Positions 20,577 to 28,599 of a stretch of DNA of 64,000 nt are shown here, in pieces (the stretch's first letter is position 1; every line of letters starts with the position of its first letter). Below the pieces are notes generated by a model. That model had not been told where the DNA came from. It saw only the letters and a program-made list of their open reading frames with translations, and did no database searches. Position numbers and translations under genes: made by a program. The DNA comes from Haematobia irritans. Its lineage: Eukaryota > Arthropoda > Insecta > Diptera > Muscidae. Where the stretch lies: contig NC_134398.1 of the NCBI RefSeq assembly GCF_050003625.1, forward strand, positions 78,958,003 through 79,022,002. The letters run 5' to 3'.

Positions 20577-23456
20577 ATGAAGTTTAATGAGCTTCGAGTG
20601 GAAGACCTAAAAAAGGAGTTGAGCAAACTGGAGCTGCCGACAACAGGCAATAAGGCCCAGCTTCAAAAGCGTCTACTGGAAGAGTTTGAACGGCGTAATA
20701 TTGACATTGCGACGCATGAGTTTGATTATAAGGAAGACATTGATGAATCAATACTCGTCAATACCAGCAGTATAGAAACTCCGTCTGTGGCTTCGAGTGT
20801 TGTGGATTACACATCAATGCTCAGTGTTTTGAGCAAAATGATGGAGGAAAACTCTAGAAAAATCATGGATGAGAATTCTAGAAAAATGGAAGAAAATTCT
20901 AGAAAAATGGAAGAAAATTCTAGAAAAATGGAAGAAACTTCTAGAAAATTGCTGAAAGAAAATGCCCTACAAATGGAAGCAAGTTCAAGAAAATTGGAAG
21001 AAAAATTCGACGAAAATTCTAGAATTCTCAATGAAAAACTACAACAAATTTCTGAAGGCATGGAAAAACGTGTGGACCATATAGAAAATCAAATTGTGGA
21101 ATTGGATAAGAAAGTTCTTTCTGTGGATGAGAAAATTATGGTTCATGATGAGAAGTTTCTGCACATCGAGAAAAAAATGTCAGAGCTGGAAATTAAAGGT
21201 GGTCCAGTGCGCGTCATTGAGGGCTCAAAAATCAAAACTCCTGTTTTCGATGGCTCAACGTCATTTGATGTCTTCAAATTCCAATTCGAAATGGTTGCTT
21301 CTAGAAATTTGTGGAATGACGATGATAAAGCAATTGAACTTCTATTGGCATTAAAGGGCAATGCTGCTGATGTGATACAAAGCATTCCCGCTGCTTCTAG
21401 AAATAACTATAATGAAGTAATAGCGGCGCTTCAACGCAAGTATGGTGGAGAGCACAAGCAAGACATCTTTAGAATGGAATTAAGAGGTAGAGTCCAGAAA
21501 TCAAACGAGACTCTACAAGACTTTGCAACAGAAGTTGAGCGGTTGGTGCTACTGACATACCCAGGAGAGAGTCACCCACTTGTGGACCGCATCAAAATTG
21601 AGACCTTTGTGAATGGCATTCGAGACCCTGAGATAAAATGTGCAACATATGCCGCACAAAAAGCTACATTCACAGAAACAGTAACATTTGCACTTGTACA
21701 AGAGACTGCGAGATTGCTGGCACGGCCTCAAATTCACAAAGTACGCAGAGTAGAGACCGAGTGTGAAGAATCGAAATCGGTCATTGAATTGGTAAAAGAG
21801 GCTCTAAAGCAGATAATGCAAGAAATGAAGCAGCAAGCAAATAAATCTAGAATGAAATGCTATAACTGTGATAAGGCTGGACATCTTTCCCGGGAATGTA
21901 AAGCGTGGCGTAAAACGTCGGGGTCAATCTCGCCATCTCCATTAAACAATAATCAGAAGAAGGCGACCACAAAGCCAAGCGACTCAAATTCAAATTTTGC
22001 GGATAATAGAAAAGCTGGCAAACAAGTTATTGATCAAGCCTTGACACGACGGCATTGCAATGTAGAAAGCAGACGCTACTCGAAGGCTGAACCAAAGGAG
22101 ACAGTTGTAAATGTCAGACAGTTACACATCGAATCTGGCACAGACTGGTCAACAGAGCAACATAAAGATCCCATTCTGAGAAAAATTATTTCGGCAAAAC
22201 AAGAAAATAAGAAACCCAGCAAGAAAGACATCGCAGCCGAAAGTCCACTTATGAAAGCATACTGGGCTCAATGGGATAGTTTAGTTCTAGTCAATGGATC
22301 CCTGCAACGTAAATGGGAAAGCGAAGATGGCAAGAGCAGCCGAAATTTGATCATCGTTCCAGATTCCAAAATAAGAGATGTTTTGGCGGAGTTCCATAAT
22401 GGTCCCAGTGGAGGTCATCTGGGAATAACCAAAACCGCCGAGAAAGTGAAGCAACGATTCTACTGGGTTGGATGCCAGAAATCAATTGCTGAATGGGTAG
22501 CCAATTGCGAGAAGTGCATGAAGGCGAAAGGTCCAACAAGGAAAAGTCGAGGTCCTATGCAAGAATATAGACCAGGAGCCCCGTTTGAAAGAATAGCAAT
22601 GGACGTGGCAGGCCCTTTCCCAGTAAGTGATTCTGGAAACCGTTATGTCCTTGTGGTCATGGATTACTTCAGCAAATGGCCGGAGGTGTATGCAATTCCA
22701 AACCAAGAGGCAAAAACGATTGTGGATGTGGTCAACAAAAACTGGATATGTCGCTACGGTGTGCCGTCCGAGATTCACTCAGACCAGGGAAGAAATTTTG
22801 AATCGGCCATATTCAAAGAGATGTGTGAATCCCTTGGTATCAAGAAAACGAGGACTACACCATTACATCCACAATCCGATGGCATGGTAGAAAGGTTTAA
22901 TCGCACTCTGGAGGAACATCTTCGAAAAGTAGTGGACAACGGCCAGAGGGACTGGGACGAGCATATACCAAAGTTTTTGCTGTCGTATAGATCTGCCATT
23001 CATGATTCCACCTCTCGAACACCGGCCAATGTTCTATTCGGAACTGAGTTGAAGTTGCCTGGTGATCTGATATTCGGTGCTAAACCTAATGAGCTCGCCA
23101 TGGAAGAAAACAGAAACGACATCCCAAACACTTTCGGTGAAGTTCACGAATCAGTGCGCAACAAAATAAAAATGGTCAGCAACAGAATGAAGGCGAGATA
23201 CGATCGTGCTGTAAATACTGAGGGCTTCCAAGAAGAAGAATTGGTTCTGCTATTTAACCCGCCACGAAAGAAAGGATTGTGTCCTAAACTGCAAACACAG
23301 TGGGAAGGCCCATACAAAGTCATCAAGAAGATCAATGATGTTGTATACCGGATTCAGAAGGACGACAGCCCTAGATCAAAGATGAAAGTTGTACATCTGG
23401 AACGATTGGCTCCTTACGGAACAGGTTCTGTGCCTGTTCGGGACGAACAGGCTTAA
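20577..23456 (+). CDS. Gag-integrase fusion polyprotein (SAP, coiled coil, Gag, CCHC, integrase)
   Basis: One uninterrupted 959-residue frame from the ATG after the leader to TAA just before the purine tract. Residues 1-40 (LRVEDLKKELSKLELPTTG) look like a SAP DNA-binding domain. Residues ~80-205 are a coiled coil with perfect MEENSRK heptads. Residues ~220-390 are a retrotransposon Gag (PVFDGSTSFDVFKFQFE). Residues ~427-440 are a CCHC knuckle (CYNCDKAGHLSREC). After a Lys/Ser-rich linker, ALTRRHCNVESRR resembles the tail of RNase H, marking an in-frame deletion of protease, RT and RNase H. Integrase then follows: H2C2 zinc site (~606-646), catalytic D in MDVAGPF (~675), D in HSDQGRNF (~736) and E in VERFNRT (~772). 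The last two are separated by exactly 35 residues. All catalytic residues are present. Normal gypsy elements make integrase from a separate or frameshifted pol; here it would be made with every Gag. Confidence 0.93.
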   Translation: MKFNELRVEDLKKELSKLELPTTGNKAQLQKRLLEEFERRNIDIATHEFDYKEDIDESILVNTSSIETPSVASSVVDYTSMLSVLSKMMEENSRKIMDENSRKMEENSRKMEENSRKMEETSRKLLKENALQMEASSRKLEEKFDENSRILNEKLQQISEGMEKRVDHIENQIVELDKKVLSVDEKIMVHDEKFLHIEKKMSELEIKGGPVRVIEGSKIKTPVFDGSTSFDVFKFQFEMVASRNLWNDDDKAIELLLALKGNAADVIQSIPAASRNNYNEVIAALQRKYGGEHKQDIFRMELRGRVQKSNETLQDFATEVERLVLLTYPGESHPLVDRIKIETFVNGIRDPEIKCATYAAQKATFTETVTFALVQETARLLARPQIHKVRRVETECEESKSVIELVKEALKQIMQEMKQQANKSRMKCYNCDKAGHLSRECKAWRKTSGSISPSPLNNNQKKATTKPSDSNSNFADNRKAGKQVIDQALTRRHCNVESRRYSKAEPKETVVNVRQLHIESGTDWSTEQHKDPILRKIISAKQENKKPSKKDIAAESPLMKAYWAQWDSLVLVNGSLQRKWESEDGKSSRNLIIVPDSKIRDVLAEFHNGPSGGHLGITKTAEKVKQRFYWVGCQKSIAEWVANCEKCMKAKGPTRKSRGPMQEYRPGAPFERIAMDVAGPFPVSDSGNRYVLVVMDYFSKWPEVYAIPNQEAKTIVDVVNKNWICRYGVPSEIHSDQGRNFESAIFKEMCESLGIKKTRTTPLHPQSDGMVERFNRTLEEHLRKVVDNGQRDWDEHIPKFLLSYRSAIHDSTSRTPANVLFGTELKLPGDLIFGAKPNELAMEENRNDIPNTFGEVHESVRNKIKMVSNRMKARYDRAVNTEGFQEEELVLLFNPPRKKGLCPKLQTQWEGPYKVIKKINDVVYRIQKDDSPRSKMKVVHLERLAPYGTGSVPVRDEQA
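20862..20950 (+). repeat. 21-bp coding repeats with TTCTAGAA core
   Basis: Four to five near-exact 21-bp units coding MEENSRK, each containing TTCTAGAA or a one-base variant. TTCTAGAA also recurs later in the ORF (for example near 21020, 21299 and 21394). At protein level this gives a regular coiled coil; at DNA level each core is a TTCNNGAA palindrome. Confidence 0.8.
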
Positions 23457-23467
23457 GCGGGAGGCAG
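23455..23467 (+). promoter_or_regulatory. Gypsy polypurine tract
   Basis: AAGCGGGAGGCAG directly before the 3' LTR, the expected primer site for plus-strand synthesis. Confidence 0.75.
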
Positions 23468-24070
23468 TGTTACGAATTTGATAATTATAGATATAAGTTT
23501 ATTTAAATTAGTTTCCGTTAATTTAAAATTTAAAATTGTAACGATAAAATTTCGCTATCACTTGTTGGAATCATCTATTCATTTTCTAGTATTTTCCTGA
23601 ATTTCTTTTATGTTCTTTTGTTTGCTTACCGAAATGTTAGTTTTTACTCTCTCATAGAATAACAACCCCTTTGCTTTGTTATTTTGCTTTCTCATTTCAT
23701 CTCATTGTCTATTGTCATTGTTGTTGTAGTAATGCGAGCATATATCTATGTGAGTGTGTATGTGTTTGGCAGCCACCAGACGAATTACTTAATGGTCGTA
23801 GATCCTTCTAGCATTGTCTAAGAATGTTCTGGCGTTGCCAGAATATTGTAGTGCTACCAGAATGTTCTCGTATTGCCACACCGTCATATATAAAAGCGCT
23901 CGCATGCTGCTAACGAGTCAGTCTTAATTAAAGCGTCAAACGAATAACTTCAGTGTGAACGAATTGTAAAGTGTGAAGTCATAGTAAATAAATTGTAGAT
24001 TGTCGTTATTTAAAAGAACTGTGTTTTAATTGTCGGGTAATTAAAAACGCCTAAATATAAAAACGTAACA
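23468..24070 (+). repeat. Gypsy 3' LTR (603 bp)
   Basis: Same length as the 5' LTR and, by eye, the same sequence throughout. Followed by the ATAT target duplication. Confidence 0.95.
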
Positions 24071-24506
24071 ATATATATGCTGAGATCTGACATTATATCT
24101 AATCATGTATAACACAGTATGTGTCCTATCAATGTAGAACTAATTATGTCTCCAACCATATATGATCAGATAAAATTAGATAGACTTTGATATAATTATA
24201 TACGATCAGATCCACCGATTTTTACACGGGTGCTGGGAAATTTGTCAATTGTTCCTTTCATTAGATAGATTGTTAATACTATTACTGATAAAGTACGCTT
24301 CAAATCAGATTCAACATGAAGACAAGATATATATTGACTTTATGTCTAAAAGTGACGAAAATGGTTTCAACATTTTTAAAATGTGTGAATACAAAAGTGG
24401 GTACTGGTTCTGATATTTGAGCAAGAAATTTAGCTGTTGCAAATAAAGTGAACGACTAATAATGGAAAACCTACAACAAATTATAGAATTGCATGTAAGT
24501 TCTATT
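24071..24506. other. Right half of the split AT-rich repeat, then unassigned DNA
   Basis: 24071-24230 continues the GATCAGAT-type AT-rich repeat interrupted by the gypsy element. At 24461 a short frame, MENLQQIIELH, runs straight into GTAAGT at 24494, which could be a first coding exon. Similarity to the tandem units starts at 24507. Confidence 0.4.
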
Positions 24507-24532
24507 CTTTTCTCACTCTTCTCACAAATTTA

Positions 24533-25794
24533 AGTATGGTTGTTAAAGACCATATACTAACTCAACGTACAAAATTGTAATCGAATCGGATGAAATTTGC
24601 CCCTCCAAAAGGTTCTTGAGGTCAAATCTGGGGATCGGTTTATATAGGGGCTATATATAATTATGGACCGATATAGACAAATTTTTGCATCTATGTTAGG
24701 GACCCCATACTAACACCATGTATCTAATTTCAACTGGATCGGATGAAATTTGCTCCTTCAAGAGGCTCCGCAATCCAAATCTGGGAGTGCGTTTGTAATG
24801 GGGCTATTCAATACTATCCGACCTACATCGATAACAGCCATAGACTGCAGCAAATCTCTCAACGAGATGGTTGAGCAGTACAATATTCACCTAATATGGG
24901 TGCCTGGCCATAGGAACATACCGGGGAACTGCGAAGCAGATGTGTTAGCAAGGCTAGGTACTACCTTACATATTCCAGGGGAACTAGAATCTGTTGGTAT
25001 GCCTCTGGCCACCTGCAACCTCTTACTGCGTGAGAAGGTTGTTATGATAGCCAATATTCGATGGGAGAATTGCAAGGATTGTAACGACACCAAGCAAATA
25101 TGGCTCCATTTAAACTTAAACCGCACTAAACTAGATATGCTAGTCTTCCCAAGGCGTCAGGTAGCACTCTTGATATCTGCTATAACGGGTCGCTGCCTGA
25201 TAGGCGAATTTGCAAAAACTATAGGTGCGAAGTATAATGACTATTGTATAAGCTGTCATGATGTGGAGGAAAAGGAATGAATTAAACACCTCTTGTGTGA
25301 GTGTCCTGCTTTTTGTGTAAGGCGTAAGCGAATTTTAGGAGCATATAGCTTTAGATTACTGGCGGACCTGGAAATCGTTAACTTAAGCAGTTTGTTAATG
25401 TTTTTGGAGCAATCTGGTTGGTTCAACAAAAATAAATAATAGAGAAGGTTCAGTGGTTAAGACTAGAAGTGACCATATGTAATAGGTACTTTTAGTTAAA
25501 TGTGGTATCACAATGGACTGAATAGTCTAAGTGAGCCTGAAATTTAATCGGGCTGCCACTTTAACCTAACCTAACCTACATCGATAACAACTACTTGTAC
25601 CAAGTTTCATGTCGATAGTTTGTGTCGTTCGGATGTTAGCGTGATATCACTAGACGGACGAACATCGCTAGATCGACTCATTATTTCACCACGACCCAGA
25701 ATATATACTTTGAGGGGTCTTAGACCAATATTTCGAAGTGTTACAAATGGGATGACAAAGTTAATATACCCTCTATCTTATGGTGGAGGGTATA
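24533..25794 (-). mobile_element. 153-bp-repeat element (minus), unit 1, interrupted by a LINE
   Basis: The right end (25780-25794) is the 5' terminus, reading TATACCCTCC-like inward on the minus strand. 24537-24836 holds two diverged 153-bp repeat units (ATATAATTATGGACCGATAT, GGATCGGATGAAATTTG). The 3' hairpin end is absent, so it is truncated on the left. A LINE fragment occupies 24837-25573. Confidence 0.85.
24837..25573 (+). mobile_element. 5'-truncated LINE insertion, unit 1 (RNase H tail and 3' UTR)
   Basis: Flanked by a perfect 16-bp target duplication, ACCTACATCGATAACA (24821-24836 and 25574-25589). It encodes the end of RNase H: AIDCSKSLNEMVEQYNIHL, WVPGHRNIPGNCEAD and the tail to SGWFNKNK, with a TGA in EKE*IKH at 25278. 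It ends in TTTAACCTAACCTA, the telomere-like tail of this family. A classic target-primed insertion truncated during reverse transcription. The RNase H is incomplete, lacking its first catalytic residues. Confidence 0.95.
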
Positions 25795-25895
25795 AAAAAA
25801 TAATTTTAGTGGAATTGATTTTTGGACACGTTAGTTCACCTATCTTTTACGATGCAATGCTTTCTTCAATCACGAAATTAATTCAATTCATTTGA

Positions 25896-25938
25896 ATATA
25901 CTCTACACTATAGAATGGGAGGTATACTAACTTTGCAA
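25896..25938 (+). repeat. Diverged 5' end of a 153-bp-repeat element
   Basis: TATACTCTACACTATAGAA then GGGAGGTATACTAACTTTG matches the first ~43 bases of the 6396 element with several changes. It is cut off by LINE sequence at 25939. Equivalent copies exist in units 2 and 3. Confidence 0.7.
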
Positions 25939-26105
25939 TTATCAAGAGTCAGGCCCTATTAGTCGATCTGTAGAGGATACGACACTTTGCTACACATCTT
26001 TGGCAAATTGAACCTTTCCTAAGGTAACGTCATCAAAAGGTGGTAATCCCTCAACAAAGGGATCGTTGAGGGATACAAACGATCAAGGATCCAGACCAGA
26101 CCCTT
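25939..26105 (+). repeat. LINE ORF1 5' fragment fused to 28S
   Basis: GGCCCTATTAGTCGATCTGT and AAGGTGGTAATCCCTCAA match 14610-14735 of the LINE. The piece ends where 28S similarity begins (GGGTGAACAATCC at 26106), so it is truncated at that junction. Confidence 0.65.
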
Positions 26106-26617
26106 GCAGGGGTGAACAATCCAACGCTTGGTGAATTTTTCTTCACAATGATAGGAAGAGACGACATCGAAGGATCAAAAGGCGACGTCGCTATGAACGC
26201 TTGGCCGCCACAAGCCAGTTTTCCCTGTGGTAACTTTTCTGACACCTCTTGTTAAAAAATCCTTAAACCAAAAGGATCGATAGGCCGAGCTTTTGCTGTC
26301 CCTGTGTGTACTGAACACCGAGATCAAGTCAGCGTTTGCCCCAGTCAAACTCCCTACCTGTCAATGTTCTTGTATTGGATCATACCTGTGTATTGTCGTA
26401 TTTGAAATTTGGTATAACTCCACCAAATTTCAAATACGACAATAGCACCGAAATACCATGATCTCATCGAGATTTGTTTACAATTATATAACAAACTCTT
26501 AGTACTTTGATCAAGAAGCTTGCATCAAACTCCAATACCATAAGATATATAAATATACCCGTAAAATGGCTAAGAAATGATACACGTTCCACTTAATAAA
26601 GTAAGTAAGGAAACAAT
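26106..26617 (-). rRNA. 28S rRNA fragment (downstream part a), unit 1
   Basis: The reverse complement reads as the fly 28S region downstream of the R2 site: GACAGGTAGGGAGTTTGACT, CTCGGCCTATCGATCC, GCCAAGCGTTCATAGCGACG, then CACCAAGCGTTGGATTG. It is bounded on the left by LINE sequence and on the right by a TIR element. It is a fragment of rDNA, not a complete gene; several bases differ from the fly consensus as I remember it. Confidence 0.95.
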
Positions 26618-27845
26618 CATGTCTGTTCTGGGTCACACCGCATTGTGCACCACACTATACACTTTCTACACACCACACACAAAGTTACTTGTTCTGAGTC
26701 ACACGTGTGAATACTTTTTTCGGACTATTAATCGAAAAATGTGACAGCTGATTTTTTCTGCAAGCCATATTATTTGCAGACAGAAATTATAAACAAAACA
26801 TATTTTGCCGGTATAAACATAACAAATTTAAAGTAAGTGCGTAACTCAAAGCCATAAAATGCCTGCCGGATTTTTGTTAGCAGTGAATAATGTAAGGACA
26901 AGAGCAATTTATCAAGAAAAGGAGACAATTGCGTGATGCTTCAAATCTGTTTTGATTTGTTTTTTTCTATCCCTCCTCAATGTTACTCATGAACAAACGA
27001 TCGCCGTGTCGTTCTCGTTTTTGTTTTTGACGGCGGAGAAGTTTTTATTTTGGTTTTGGTCAAACAGTTTTTAACATCCATACATTAAAGGAAATTTAAT
27101 TATAGTGGGCATAATTAACTATTCTGTTAAGGTTTTTCTCATTTGTATTGCTTAAATATTTACAATAATATTGCAAACAAATTTTCTATTGTGGCGGCCT
27201 CCATGTGCAGAAAGATATTGGCGGCGTTAGTTTTTTTTAATTTGCTCAGTGATTTGTGCACCAAGAACACTTTGCAGAATTGAAGATACCATATTTTTCA
27301 TGCAATAAATTTGGTAAAATTCACTTTTCTTAGCCCATTGATTTTGTAAAAGTTATAATTTAATTACCTTATATTTTCAAAAAGACCTTTGATTTGTTTA
27401 GGAAAACGGATAGTATTCACAAAAATCAAAGATAATTTTGCTTAAAACTTTCTTGTGTTAACTTTTAAAAATTGTGGCAACATTATACTTTCGAACACAC
27501 TGAAAATCAGCTGATTAAAACAAACCCAAAATTTATACACCAATCAGAGGAAATTTCGGTTCAAATTTTAGATGGATTTTTAAAGTCGTGGTTTCTGCCA
27601 TATATAGATGACTTTCCCAATAAAATTTGCAAATATTTATAAAAAACATATTAAAGTTTCAGAATTTGTTATTTATTTGTTATAAAAACTTCTAACTTTG
27701 CATACGATGGCTGTACACTAAGCCTACACAAAAGAAATGTTCGTGTACATTTTTCAGGTCTTTGACGGTGTATAGTGTTGGCCAGAACACCTTTTAAGTG
27801 TGACACCATACGTAACTTGTACATGTGTGTACCAGAACAGACACG
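26618..27845. mobile_element. Non-autonomous TIR element inserted in 28S, unit 1 only (1228 bp)
   Basis: Ends CATGTCTGTTCTGG ... CCAGAACAGACACG are inverted repeats. Sub-terminal words AAGTTAC and ACACTATACAC also occur inverted at both ends, so the inverted region is long and imperfect (about 90 bp). A 3-bp duplication, AAT (26615-26617 and 27846-27848), flanks it. Units 2 and 3 carry the uninterrupted 28S at this site (42178-42184, 57545-57551). No ORF of note. The superfamily is uncertain. Confidence 0.9.
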
Positions 27846-28032
27846 AATAAGAGTAGTGGTATTTCATTGTCGATAAAGGCCCGAGGACCAATATCTCCCA
27901 CTTATTCTACATCTCTTTGTCTCCTTACACTGCCAAATTAGAGTAAAGCTCAACAGGGTCTTCTTTCCCCACTAATTATTCCAAGCCCGTTCCCTTGGCT
28001 GTGGTATCGCTAGGTAGTCCATAGGGACAGTA

Positions 28033-28085
<53 letters not shown>

Positions 28086-28089
28086 ACTA
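27846..28089 (-). rRNA. 28S rRNA fragment (downstream part b, up to the R2 site), unit 1
   Basis: The reverse complement starts TAGTCAAATGCCTCGTCATC, the first bases downstream of the R2 cleavage site (consensus TAGCCAAATGCC). It continues through GTGACGCGCATGAATGG and GGGAAAGAAGACCCTGTTGA. Confidence 0.97.
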
Positions 28090-28138
28090 TTTAAATCATC
28101 CTTTATTTCCTACAAAAACTACCCTAATACAATAAAGC

Positions 28139-28588
28139 CTCGCCCGCGTCAACCTGCGAGCCAATTCATCCAGTGCCAATCTATCATCAGGGCTACCCAA
28201 GATGCGGTCTCTAAGCGGCTCCTCTCCAGCCCCAATCTGTAGCGCACTGATAGCGTCCCTCAGGGGGTCACATACTGTATGATCAGTGGCATGCTCCTCC
28301 GCAGACTCATACTCCGAGCTGACATCACTATCGCCCATCCTGCTGGTACCCATGTTCTCTTCCACCAGCCTTGCCGCTCGTACCCTCTCGACCGCCTGCA
28401 CAAACGAGCGCCTCTGCCTTCTCTTCTTAATGGCATCTCTCGATCTTGTGCTGCCTCTGCACGTCTTCCTCCTTTTATGTTGTTTCAGACCATTTTCTGT
28501 CTCAAACATTCTCCTGCACACTTCGCATTCAACCCCGGCTGGCTGGGTAGGCTGCGGCACTTGCTGCTATTGTTGTGGTTGCTGCTGC
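28139..28588 (-). pseudogene. R2 ORF N-terminal zinc-finger segment, unit 1
   Basis: The R2 protein binds and nicks 28S DNA and reverse-transcribes the element. This piece has a single C2H2/CCHC-type finger, CEVCRRMFETENGLKQH ... KTC, followed by a basic region (RSRDAIKKRRQRR) and an acidic stretch. Upstream in the same frame lies QQ*QQVPQPTQP, with a TAG stop shared by all three units. It runs into the deletion point at about 28139 and then into 3' UTR sequence, so the catalytic domains are absent. Confidence 0.8.
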
Positions 28589-28599
28589 TGTTGTTATTG

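Larger units (their letters stand above)
19933..24070 (+). mobile_element. Young Ty3/gypsy LTR element lacking protease, RT and RNase H (4138 bp)
   Basis: Two 603-bp LTRs (TGTTACG ... CGTAACA) look identical by eye and are flanked by a 4-bp duplication, ATAT (19929-19932 and 24071-24074), so insertion was recent. A primer-binding-like site follows the 5' LTR and a purine-rich tract (AAGCGGGAGGCAG) precedes the 3' LTR. The interior holds one intact 959-codon ORF made of Gag and integrase only. It cannot replicate by itself and must have been copied in trans by a complete relative. Confidence 0.95.

Noticed and set aside
26106..26150. R1-type insertion in 28S
   Set aside because: The LINE piece next to 28S here is an ORF1 fragment at a non-R1 position with no target duplication, so it is a truncation joint and not a site-specific insertion.
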